From contig CALFTK010000057.1 in assembly GCA_937916465.1 (NCBI GenBank), forward strand, positions 1 through 49,842: a DNA stretch of 49,842 nucleotides, given 5' to 3'. The stretch comes from an uncultured Bacteroidales bacterium. Its GTDB lineage: Bacteria > Bacteroidota > Bacteroidia > Bacteroidales > Bacteroidaceae. Every line of letters begins with the position of its first letter. Position 1 is the stretch's first letter. The notes below the pieces were generated by a model that was not told the origin of the DNA, searched no databases, and worked only from the letters and a program-made list of their open reading frames with translations. The translations under genes and the position numbers were made by a program. This document shows positions 42,050-49,842 of this stretch, piece after piece.

Positions 42050-43720
42050 ATGAAAAATTATTTCAACTTACTAAAGAAGTCAGTCTGGGTTGTTTCGGCT
42101 CTATGTCTGTTCTCATCTTGTAATGATGCTTGGAATGAGCATTATTCAACAGACGCGTCGATTGTACCAGACAAGAATTTGGTAGAAAGAATGGAAGCAA
42201 TTGAAGGAAGTGAGAACTTTATTCAAGCGCTTAAGACTACCAAAATGTTTAATGGTAACAAGATTATTGATTTGACCTATTATGACTTTTTGTCATCAGA
42301 TCAGTTCTTGACAGTTTGGATGCCAAGCTTAGGTTCTATCAGTGAAGATGAGTGGGCTAAGTACACTAAAGAGGGCAAGACCTATCAGGAACACAAAGAT
42401 GTTGGTCAGCAGTTTATTAAAAATCACATAGCTCGTTATAGCTATCCTGTAGGTGCTCAAAAAGAGAACCCCGAGAACGTGCGTATGTTAAGTAAAAAGC
42501 GTTATCCGTCAACTGCAGTAGAAATTGCAGGTGTAGAATATAAACAAGCAAACTTGGCTTGTACCAACGGTATATTACACCTTTTGGACGGAAAGATGCC
42601 TTATAGACAAACTATCTATGAATATATAACAGAAACAGAAGGTTATAAAGACAATCTTGGCGCTTTTCTTGAAAAGTACACTATTGACGAAGTTGATGAT
42701 AACCGCAGTGTAATATCCGGAGTTGACGAAAATGGTGAACCTATTTATATTGACTCTGTAACTTACAAATACAGTATCATTATGAATCAATTTGGTCGCA
42801 TCAGTGAAGAAGACAGTAACTACGTAGTGGTTCTGCCTACTCCTGAAGCTTGGCTTGAAATGTATGATTCTGTAAAACCGCAGTTTGACTATACAACTAT
42901 GGAAAGATCTGACTCTTTGCAGGAATACTACACTCATACCGCTCTATTCATGGATATGTTCTTTAATATGAACATTCAGCGTCATCCGGATGATTCAGTT
43001 ACTTCAACACTCTACTATGAAGGTTTGGAAAGAGATGAAGATGCACTTCAGCATAAGTATTACAATCCATATAGTGCAGAGGGACTGTTTAGGAAGTATG
43101 TAGTAGATTCAGTAATATGCAGCAATGGTAAGATATATCTGACAAGCCAGTGGGCTTTCGATAAGGCTGAGCTTATAGATCGTCCTATCAAGATAGAAGG
43201 TGAAGACAGCTACTTGATTAAACAGAAGAATCACGTTTCATATCGTACTCAGATTAAACGTGATGTAGCCGGTTATCCAAAAGTTTCTGGCGAATATGTA
43301 ATGCAGATTGGTGGTGAAAGTGCTGCACCTAACTACGACATTACCTATAATGTATTTGATAACATGAAGGGTAAATACAAAGTTGGTATTGTTACAGTGC
43401 GCGACGCTGAATTCCCTAACCCTGAAAATAAGCCGGTGCAGATCTTGCCAACAGTCAGCTATGGATTTGTTAAGATTTTGGAACCTGTAAATCAGCGCGG
43501 ACGTCCTGAATATCAGGTAACAAATATTGATAATCCTATAGATACACTTTGGGTTCCGGGTGTCGCAGAAGTTCCTCAAGCTAACTATGGTCAGGAAAAG
43601 GCAAAACTTGAGATTAAGTTATCTGTAAAAGAAACATCAAGTTATAACAATACAATGTTTTTGGATTGCATCATATTCAAACCGGTTCCGGATGATTATG
43701 TTGACCCAGTTGAAGAATGA
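42050..43720 (+). CDS. FAS1-like lipoprotein
   Basis: 556 residues, lipobox LFSSC (C24) followed by NDAWNE. The N-terminal part (about 40-190) has FAS1-like segments (ENFIQALKTTKMFNGN, ACTNGILHLLDGKMPY, an ending close to the FAS1 NGxIHxID motif). A C-terminal beta-rich domain of about 200 residues follows (VSGEYVMQIGGESAAPNYDI, VKETSSYNNTMFLDCIIFKP), similar in place to that of the preceding gene. The two are probably paralogous in layout, though not close copies. Its stop overlaps the next SusC start (ATGA), so translation is coupled. Confidence 0.72.
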   Translation: MKNYFNLLKKSVWVVSALCLFSSCNDAWNEHYSTDASIVPDKNLVERMEAIEGSENFIQALKTTKMFNGNKIIDLTYYDFLSSDQFLTVWMPSLGSISEDEWAKYTKEGKTYQEHKDVGQQFIKNHIARYSYPVGAQKENPENVRMLSKKRYPSTAVEIAGVEYKQANLACTNGILHLLDGKMPYRQTIYEYITETEGYKDNLGAFLEKYTIDEVDDNRSVISGVDENGEPIYIDSVTYKYSIIMNQFGRISEEDSNYVVVLPTPEAWLEMYDSVKPQFDYTTMERSDSLQEYYTHTALFMDMFFNMNIQRHPDDSVTSTLYYEGLERDEDALQHKYYNPYSAEGLFRKYVVDSVICSNGKIYLTSQWAFDKAELIDRPIKIEGEDSYLIKQKNHVSYRTQIKRDVAGYPKVSGEYVMQIGGESAAPNYDITYNVFDNMKGKYKVGIVTVRDAEFPNPENKPVQILPTVSYGFVKILEPVNQRGRPEYQVTNIDNPIDTLWVPGVAEVPQANYGQEKAKLEIKLSVKETSSYNNTMFLDCIIFKPVPDDYVDPVEE

Positions 43721-46700
43721 AAAAGCTTAAGATTATGAGAATAAACTACAAAAAAGGAATTATCTCCTTGGGATTGATGGGCTTAATGCTATCATTCTCT
43801 ACAACATCTGTTGCTCAGAATTCATCTTCTGAAGATGTTGTTACCATAACCGGTGTAGTTACTGACGCAGCGTCAGGTACTCCTATGGCCGGTGTACGTG
43901 TTCAGGCTTATAACAATTCTCTTTTCACCGCAATGACAAAGGAGGATGGTTCATACTCTATTAAGGTGCCTGATTATGTATCATCTTTGTCATTTACATT
44001 GGAGGGTTGTAATACCTCAGTATGTGCTATCAATGGTCGTACTGACGATGTTGATATGCAGATGTATAGTGACGAGTTTTCAAATATTTACACAACAAAG
44101 ACAACAGCTGCCAAAAGCAAGGTGTCAAAAGTGAGCAGCCTTAACACAGATCTGAGTGTTGATAACCAGATTCAGCAGAATCTTATGGGTGATATTCTTT
44201 CAACAACTCGTTCCGGTCAGTTGGCTATAGGTAACTCAATGATGATAGCAGGTGTAAATTCATTGAATATCAATACACAACCATTGGTTGTATTGGATGG
44301 AGTTATACTTGATATGGGTTATGACCAGTTGTCAATGCACGATGGCTATTATAACAATGTTTTGGCAAACATCATGGTTGAAGATATTGAAAACGTAACT
44401 GTTTTGAAGAATGGTTTTGGTATCTATGGTGCTAAGGGTGCTAACGGTGTTGTTATTATTGACACAAAACGTAATAAGAGTTTTGCTACCAAAATTGACC
44501 TTTCAATAGCAGGTAATTATCAGATTCTTCCTCAGTTCCCAAGTATGATGGATGCATCACAATATCGTAGTTATGTATCTGAAATGTTGAAAACTACAGG
44601 AACCAAAATGAACGAATTCAAGTTCTTGCAGGAAGATCCTAACTATTACTACTACAATATGTATCATAACAATACAGATTGGTCAAAAGTAGTATATGAC
44701 GAAGCTTTTGTTCAGAACTACAGTATGAATGTACAGGGTGGTGACGAAGTTGCAAACTACAACCTTTCAGTAGGTTACGCAATGGGTGATGCTATTGCTC
44801 AGGGTAATGATTACTCTCGTTTCAACTTGCGTTTGAACTCTGATATCACTCTTACAGACAATCTGTCAATACGTTTTGACGCATCTTATAGCGATGTAAC
44901 TCGTAACTTGCGTGATGATGGTGCTACAGCAGACCTGGAAAATGAGGTAATATCTTCACCTACTTTCTTGTCTATGATTAAATCTCCATTCCTATCTCCA
45001 TACGCATTTGACCACACAGGTAAACCATCACATTATCTGGCACAGGCTGATGATTATTTAGATGAAGTACTTGGTGCAGAAGCTTCTTTGGCAAACCCAT
45101 TGTCAATTTTAGAGAATGGTGAGAGCATCAATAAGAACTACTATGGTAACCGTATGGTGAACCTTGCAGTTACTCCTGAGTACAAGGTTAATCCTTACCT
45201 GAAAATTAAAGAGCATTTCAGCTATACATTGATTAATGCAGACGAAAACTACTATCTGCCATTGACAGGTACACCTGAATTTGAATTGGAAAATGTAGGT
45301 TTGGTAAGAAACAAGGTTTCTGCTTCAAACACAAAGCAGGATGGTTTCTTTAGCAATACATATATGGAATATGCTCGTCGCTTTAACGCTCACGACTTGA
45401 ACGTGCAGGCAGGTTTCCGCTTTATGAACAACCATTTGTATCAGAGTACAATGTTGGGTTATAACTCAGGTAACGATAAGATGCCTAACATGGAACCAGG
45501 TCTTCAGTATAAGAAGACTAACGGTCTGGACAACACTGATATCTCTCTTACATATTGGGCACAGGCCAACTATAACTTTATGGAGAAATATTATTTGAGC
45601 GCAAGTCTGGGTATCTCTTCTTCATCAAGATTTGGTGGTAATATTTCAAATGCTGTAAGAATGTTCGGTGTGCCTTGGGGTATCTTCCCATCTGTATCAG
45701 CAGCTTGGGTAGCTTCTTCAGAATCTTGGTTCAATGTTGACTTTATAGATTATTTGAAACTTAATGCCGGATTTGATTTGACCGGTAACGACGGTTTTGA
45801 CGATTCTATGTCACGTACATACTTTGCACCTACTAAGATACTGGGTATTAGCGGTATGGTGATGGCAAACATCGGTAACAACTCATTGCAGTGGGAAACT
45901 ACTTCAAAAATGACAGCCGGTATTGATATGTCATTGTTCAACAACCGTGTGGCTCTTTCTGCTAACGTTTATAAGAGTAATACAAACAATCTGTTGGCTA
46001 TTAGTTCACTTTCATACTTGACAGGTATTAAAAATACTTGGAGCAATGATGGTTCACTTTCTAACTTTGGTTACGATGTAACTGCAAGTGCAAAATTGGT
46101 TAATACAAATGACGTGAAATGGGAGGCCGGTTTTGGTATAGGTGCATACAAGAATGAACTGACATCACTTCCTGATAATGATAATGCAATGGTTACTGAA
46201 TTGTTAGGTGCTACTATTAAGTCAGAAGTTGGACGCCCTGTTGGTGTTTTCTATGGTTACCAGACTGATGGTGTATATTCAACAACTGACGATGCTGTTG
46301 CAGATGGTTTGAAGATAGTTGCAGATAATGGTGTTACAACATATTTTGAAGCTGGTGATGTTAAATTCATCGATCAAAATGATGACAATATTATCAACAG
46401 CAAGGATATGGTTTATTTAGGCGATCCTAACCCTGATTTCTATGGTAGAGTTTTCTCAAATCTCCACGTTAAGAACTTTACTTTGAGTGCTACATTGGCA
46501 TATTCAGTAGGTGGTGATGTATATAACTACAATAGAATGTTGCTTGAAAGCGGTTCACGTTTCCACAACCAGACAATGGCTATGACTAACCGTTGGACTT
46601 GCGAAGGTCAGATAACAGATATGCCAAGACTTGAGTACGAAGATCCTATGGGTAATGCTCGTTTCTCAGATCGTTGGATTGAAGATGGTTCGTACCTCCG

Positions 46701-46920
46701 TCTTAAGAATGTTACTTTGAGTTACAAACTTCCTGTTTCAAACTCATATATACAGGGTGTAACGGTTTGGGGTGCTGCAAATAATGTTTTGACATTAACA
46801 AATTATCTTGGCGCAGATCCTGAATTCTCTATGAGTACAAATATCCTGACACAGGGAATAGACCGTGGTCTCATGCCACAGAGTCCAAACTTCTCGTTAG
46901 GCGTTAAGATTAACCTCTAA
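43717..46920 (+). CDS. SusC-like TonB-dependent transporter (second pair)
   Basis: 1067 residues, with the start at 43717 overlapping the previous stop by 4 bp (a second ATG at 43735 is possible). Signal peptide through TTSVAQ. Carboxypeptidase-regulatory-like domain (ITGVVTDAASGTPMAGVRVQ). Plug domain with QPLVVLDGVILDMGYDQL and NVTVLKNGFGIYGAKGANGV. The barrel ends in SLGVKINL. The plug lacks the usual RG before GV (AGVNSLNINTQP), and overall it differs clearly from the first SusC, so the pairs are not a recent duplication. Confidence 0.95.
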   Translation: MKKLKIMRINYKKGIISLGLMGLMLSFSTTSVAQNSSSEDVVTITGVVTDAASGTPMAGVRVQAYNNSLFTAMTKEDGSYSIKVPDYVSSLSFTLEGCNTSVCAINGRTDDVDMQMYSDEFSNIYTTKTTAAKSKVSKVSSLNTDLSVDNQIQQNLMGDILSTTRSGQLAIGNSMMIAGVNSLNINTQPLVVLDGVILDMGYDQLSMHDGYYNNVLANIMVEDIENVTVLKNGFGIYGAKGANGVVIIDTKRNKSFATKIDLSIAGNYQILPQFPSMMDASQYRSYVSEMLKTTGTKMNEFKFLQEDPNYYYYNMYHNNTDWSKVVYDEAFVQNYSMNVQGGDEVANYNLSVGYAMGDAIAQGNDYSRFNLRLNSDITLTDNLSIRFDASYSDVTRNLRDDGATADLENEVISSPTFLSMIKSPFLSPYAFDHTGKPSHYLAQADDYLDEVLGAEASLANPLSILENGESINKNYYGNRMVNLAVTPEYKVNPYLKIKEHFSYTLINADENYYLPLTGTPEFELENVGLVRNKVSASNTKQDGFFSNTYMEYARRFNAHDLNVQAGFRFMNNHLYQSTMLGYNSGNDKMPNMEPGLQYKKTNGLDNTDISLTYWAQANYNFMEKYYLSASLGISSSSRFGGNISNAVRMFGVPWGIFPSVSAAWVASSESWFNVDFIDYLKLNAGFDLTGNDGFDDSMSRTYFAPTKILGISGMVMANIGNNSLQWETTSKMTAGIDMSLFNNRVALSANVYKSNTNNLLAISSLSYLTGIKNTWSNDGSLSNFGYDVTASAKLVNTNDVKWEAGFGIGAYKNELTSLPDNDNAMVTELLGATIKSEVGRPVGVFYGYQTDGVYSTTDDAVADGLKIVADNGVTTYFEAGDVKFIDQNDDNIINSKDMVYLGDPNPDFYGRVFSNLHVKNFTLSATLAYSVGGDVYNYNRMLLESGSRFHNQTMAMTNRWTCEGQITDMPRLEYEDPMGNARFSDRWIEDGSYLRLKNVTLSYKLPVSNSYIQGVTVWGAANNVLTLTNYLGADPEFSMSTNILTQGIDRGLMPQSPNFSLGVKINL

Positions 46921-46933
46921 TAGTATGTTGATT

Positions 46934-48760
46934 ATGAAGAAAAGAAATATATTGATTGCAGCCTTGTCGGTTTTGATGTTTGGCGTAACTACAACTTCAT
47001 GTGAAGATATGCTGAGAACCGATTCTAAGGTAGTTATGTATGAAAATGATAATACTTTGGCCGGCGCTACAGATACTGTATATTCGGTTATGGGTATTAT
47101 TAAGAAGATGCAGGTTATTGCAGATAGAACTGTACTTTTGGGTGAAGTTCGTGGCGATCTTTTGGAAGTAACAGATCATGCCAATACCGATTTGGTGGAA
47201 ATTGCTAATTTTAGTGAGATTTCTGAGAATAACAGATACAATTCAATTGTAGATTACTATGCTATAATCAATAATTGTAACTATTTCCTTGCACATGCCG
47301 ATACAACACTTACTATCAATCAGTACAAAGTATTTGAAAGAGAGTATGCAGCTGTTCTTGGTTTCCGTGCATGGACATATCTGCAGTTGGCTCAGGTGTA
47401 TGGTAAGGTTCCTTTTGTAACTGAACCTATTACCAGCGGTGATCAGGCTAATCTTGACAATTATCCTTTGATGGATATCAAACAGATAGCTGCAGAGCTT
47501 GTAGATGATTTGCTTCCTTATTCAGAAACATTGTTACCTGATTATGGAGAACTTAAGAATCTTCTTTCAAGCGAATTCTTTATACCTGTAAAGTTGATTA
47601 TTGGTGATTTGTATCTATGGTCAGAACAGTATGGAAAGGCTGCTATCTACTACAAGAGTTATCTGTCATCATTTAAACAGCAGGTACCAACCGGAACCAA
47701 TTTTATCTCTTGGGGTGGAACTGATTTTATAGAAAATGATGTTGATGATTCATATTCCAATCACGCCGTAAACAGTGTCATTACATCCATTCCAATGGAG
47801 AGCCAAGTATATGATGGCGTAGTTTCTGAATTGGATGATGTATTTGAATCTACAGAAGATAACTACTATTTCCCTCAGGTAACATATTCAAATGCTATTG
47901 CAGAGTTGTCAGCAAAGCAGATTTATTGTTATCATGATGTCAATCCTAATACACAGCAAAGTTCAGTTCGCTATCCTGCGGATGACGTAATTCAGGAAAG
48001 CCGTCTGTTGGCAGGTGACTTGCGTTTATATTCAAACTTCGTAATCCGTGGAATTAAATTGGATGAAACAATGGGTCAGTACAATGATCAGCAGCAGTAT
48101 TTCTATAAATATGATACAAGATCAATAGGCTTGTATAGAGATGATCAGGTTTATTTACGTCTTGCTGAAGCTATGAACCGTGCAGGTATGCCTGAAACAG
48201 CATTCCTGGTTCTTAAGTATGGATTGTGTGAAGAAAACATAGAACAATATGTCAGCGAGAAGGAAAAGGAATATGCAGCTCAGAATGGTTTGGATACATT
48301 GTTTGATTTTAGCTTAGCTTATTTCCGTCCTGCACAATATATGTATAGTACAGGTTTGGGAAGACCAACATACGATAATTCAAGCGCAACGCAAAATACT
48401 ATCGGTATCCATTCACGTGGTAGTGGTGATGCTGCAGTAAACGAACGTTATATGTTGCCTGACACTACTTCTACAGAATTTGCCGGTCTTGATGAAGAGG
48501 CAAAGAAGGAACTTCTTATAAAGAAGGTAGAAGAACTTATTGCTGACGAAATGGCATTGGAATTGGGCTTTGAAGGTTATCGTTATGGTGATTTGATTCG
48601 TATTGCAATGCATAGAGCAGAGCCTGGTACATACGCAGATAATGAGTATTTGGCTTCAAGAGTTGCAAACAGAACAAGTGAATATAACGATGCATTGTAT
48701 CAGAAACTGTATGGTGATGGTTTCTCCTACAACAGGAACTGGTACTTGCCACTTCCGTAA
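46934..48760 (+). CDS. SusD/RagB-like glycan-binding lipoprotein (second pair)
   Basis: 608 residues from the ATG at 46934 (an upstream ATG at 46925 adds three residues). Lipobox TTTSC (C23) followed by EDML, again acidic. SusD features: FEREYAAVLGFRAWTYLQLA, QVYGKVPFVTEPIT, and the RagB-type end IADEMALELGFEGYRYGDLI. The last gene before the operon terminator. Confidence 0.94.
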   Translation: MKKRNILIAALSVLMFGVTTTSCEDMLRTDSKVVMYENDNTLAGATDTVYSVMGIIKKMQVIADRTVLLGEVRGDLLEVTDHANTDLVEIANFSEISENNRYNSIVDYYAIINNCNYFLAHADTTLTINQYKVFEREYAAVLGFRAWTYLQLAQVYGKVPFVTEPITSGDQANLDNYPLMDIKQIAAELVDDLLPYSETLLPDYGELKNLLSSEFFIPVKLIIGDLYLWSEQYGKAAIYYKSYLSSFKQQVPTGTNFISWGGTDFIENDVDDSYSNHAVNSVITSIPMESQVYDGVVSELDDVFESTEDNYYFPQVTYSNAIAELSAKQIYCYHDVNPNTQQSSVRYPADDVIQESRLLAGDLRLYSNFVIRGIKLDETMGQYNDQQQYFYKYDTRSIGLYRDDQVYLRLAEAMNRAGMPETAFLVLKYGLCEENIEQYVSEKEKEYAAQNGLDTLFDFSLAYFRPAQYMYSTGLGRPTYDNSSATQNTIGIHSRGSGDAAVNERYMLPDTTSTEFAGLDEEAKKELLIKKVEELIADEMALELGFEGYRYGDLIRIAMHRAEPGTYADNEYLASRVANRTSEYNDALYQKLYGDGFSYNRNWYLPLP

Positions 48761-48775
48761 ATAAGAGATAGTTTA

Positions 48776-48827
48776 TTAGATTTTGCTGGGATTCTCGAAA
48801 AAAATCCCGGCAAAATCTAATTATTTT
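48776..48827 (+). terminator. Intrinsic terminator closing the array
   Basis: An 18-bp stem (TTAGATTTTGCTGGGATT with AATCCCGGCAAAATCTAA, one G-U pair), followed by TTATTTT. It lies 15 bp after the second SusD. Confidence 0.88.
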
Positions 48828-48839
48828 AAGAACTTTGTC

Positions 48840-48847
48840 TATATTTG
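48840..48847 (+). promoter_or_regulatory. -7 box for the last gene
   Basis: TATATTTG matches TAnnTTTG directly after the terminator and predicts a long leader of about 125 nt. Confidence 0.5.
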
Positions 48848-48880
48848 CGGTTGGCAAATGTTCAAAAATGTTAAAAATAG

Positions 48881-48901
48881 ATAGGTATGTACCCTACCTA
48901 T
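48881..48901 (+). promoter_or_regulatory. Leader inverted repeat
   Basis: ATAGGTA at 48881-48887 and TACCTAT at 48895-48901 around TGTACCC. It lies inside the predicted leader, 80 bp before the ATG; it may be an operator or a leader hairpin. Confidence 0.45.
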
Positions 48902-48980
48902 TGATTGCATTTGTTAGTAACATTGTACGTTTAATGTGGAATTATTTTAACTATTTATTAAACAAATAATTATTACATCT

Positions 48981-49842
48981 ATGAAGAAATGTGACTTATT
49001 ACTAGCCGGAGCAATGCTCTTTGGGTTTGGTGCTACAGCACAGGCTCAGGAACAGTTGTTCTTCTTTGGTTTTGAAGACGGCGTAGCTTCTTTCACTGAT
49101 TCAGCAAATGCACCTGATTCAATTACTCAGGTACAGTTTTATGACCATGTAGGAAGTAATGGTGCCGGTCTAAAACCTGAAGAATGGAAGCTTGGTCCGC
49201 TTTATGACACAACAATGCTTGTGTTGAATGGTATCTCGCCAAATGTTGATCGTGGTGATACTTATGACATCGTACTTGATCCTGATGGTCAGCACAAAGG
49301 TGAATTTGAAGCTATGGGTGCACAGGGTGGCGAACGTTACTTTAAATACATGGCAGGTGGCGAAGGCGACCCATGTGAAGACTACAGAGCAAACCTGTTT
49401 GTTCGCGCACTACCTATTGACGATTACACATCTTATCGTCTTTCAATGTATGTAAAAGCCAGCAAAGGTGAAGGTCAGATGAATATTGACCTGCTTCGCG
49501 GTTTCTACAATTCAGAAAGGCAGTTCTCTATGACAGGTGAACAGAATTCAGGTGAATTCAAATTGGTTAAGAAAACCTTTACCACAGACCGTTGGGAACG
49601 TGTTACCATGATGTCATACTATCAGAATGACTCAGTAGCCAACCGTTACATGTATCAGTCAGGTTACTGGTGGTCAAGCAGCTGGAAAGCTATTGTACCA
49701 GGTGATGATACTGAATATAACATGATTGTTCAGCCTGACCAGTACTTTGTACGTCTTGCTTTCACAGGCCCGGGCGTAACTTACTATGTTGATGATATGG
49801 CTTTGACCAAATCATGGATTGGTGGTGCTGAGTACTATCAGA
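48981..49842 (+). CDS. Secreted protein of unknown function, cut by window edge
   Basis: 287 residues visible. Signal peptide to about residue 22 (LLLAGAMLFGFGATAQAQ), with no lipobox Cys. The mature part is rich in beta strands and aromatic residues (LFFFGFEDGVASFTDSA, YTSYRLSMYVKAS, WERVTMMSYY), and VTYYVDDMALTKSW resembles the closing strand of CBM4/CBM22-like or galactose-binding-like sandwiches. It could therefore be a carbohydrate-binding or multi-domain surface protein. It has its own promoter after the array terminator, so it may be regulated apart from the SusCD genes. The C-terminal domains are beyond the window. Confidence 0.65.
   Translation, partial: MKKCDLLLAGAMLFGFGATAQAQEQLFFFGFEDGVASFTDSANAPDSITQVQFYDHVGSNGAGLKPEEWKLGPLYDTTMLVLNGISPNVDRGDTYDIVLDPDGQHKGEFEAMGAQGGERYFKYMAGGEGDPCEDYRANLFVRALPIDDYTSYRLSMYVKASKGEGQMNIDLLRGFYNSERQFSMTGEQNSGEFKLVKKTFTTDRWERVTMMSYYQNDSVANRYMYQSGYWWSSSWKAIVPGDDTEYNMIVQPDQYFVRLAFTGPGVTYYVDDMALTKSWIGGAEYYQ

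Noticed and set aside
34935..48760. Recent tandem duplication of one SusC/SusD unit
   Set aside because: The two SusC and two SusD proteins differ throughout, including plug motifs and termini.
1..49842. CRISPR arrays, rRNA genes, intact insertion sequences or prophage
   Set aside because: I found no regularly spaced repeat-spacer pattern, no rRNA sequence, no transposase and no phage structural gene.

Overview
The window reads as a chromosomal segment of a member of the Bacteroidales (Bacteroides, Phocaeicola or Prevotella relatives; the sequence does not let me choose). The evidence is SusC/SusD pairs, type II lipoproteins, TonB receptors with N-terminal carboxypeptidase-regulatory domains, the DUF4271-hemD-rnpA-yidD-tatD-tyrS cluster, and repeated TAnnTTTG '-7' promoter boxes placed where the Bacteroidetes primary sigma factor uses them.

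Left part (1-12 kb). A 5'-truncated PDDEXK nuclease fragment runs off the left edge. It is followed by a small secreted His-rich protein with a perfect palindrome upstream of its promoter, an orphan sensor kinase with a solute-binding-protein-like sensor, a DnaJ/CbpA-type co-chaperone and a GC-rich GH94 cellobiose phosphorylase. Next comes a PhoR/PhoB-like two-component pair divergent from a Na/phosphate symporter, then a TonB receptor cut off after its plug. The symporter and the receptor carry the same 11-bp-period direct repeat, 16 bp upstream of the -7 box in both cases. This looks like a Bacteroidetes Pho box.

Middle (12-17.9 kb). This is a decayed accessory zone: a LytTR membrane regulator divergent from an intact beta-barrel receptor, then broken genes and gene ends joined in unrelated frames and orientations. 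One intact module in it is a HigB/HigA toxin-antitoxin pair with a clear operator.

Housekeeping block (17.9-29.2 kb). comM, a DUF4369 lipoprotein with a cysteine-less thioredoxin-like end, and typA lie leftward. rpsO, ahcY, a LOG-family hydrolase, DUF4271, hemD, rnpA, yidD, tatD, tyrS and tRNA-Gln lie rightward.

Right part (29.2-49.8 kb). An approximately 490-bp gap holds phased repeats and a possible small RNA. A promoter then opens a tightly packed rightward array: GH43, GH10 xylanase, FAS1 lipoprotein, SusC, SusD, FAS1 lipoprotein, FAS1-like lipoprotein, SusC, SusD, ending at a strong terminator near 48.8 kb. A further secreted protein with its own promoter runs off the right edge. The array is a xylan-type utilisation locus in which fasciclin-domain lipoproteins precede each SusC/SusD pair, in place of the usual surface glycan-binding proteins after SusD. 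It is the most interesting system in the window.
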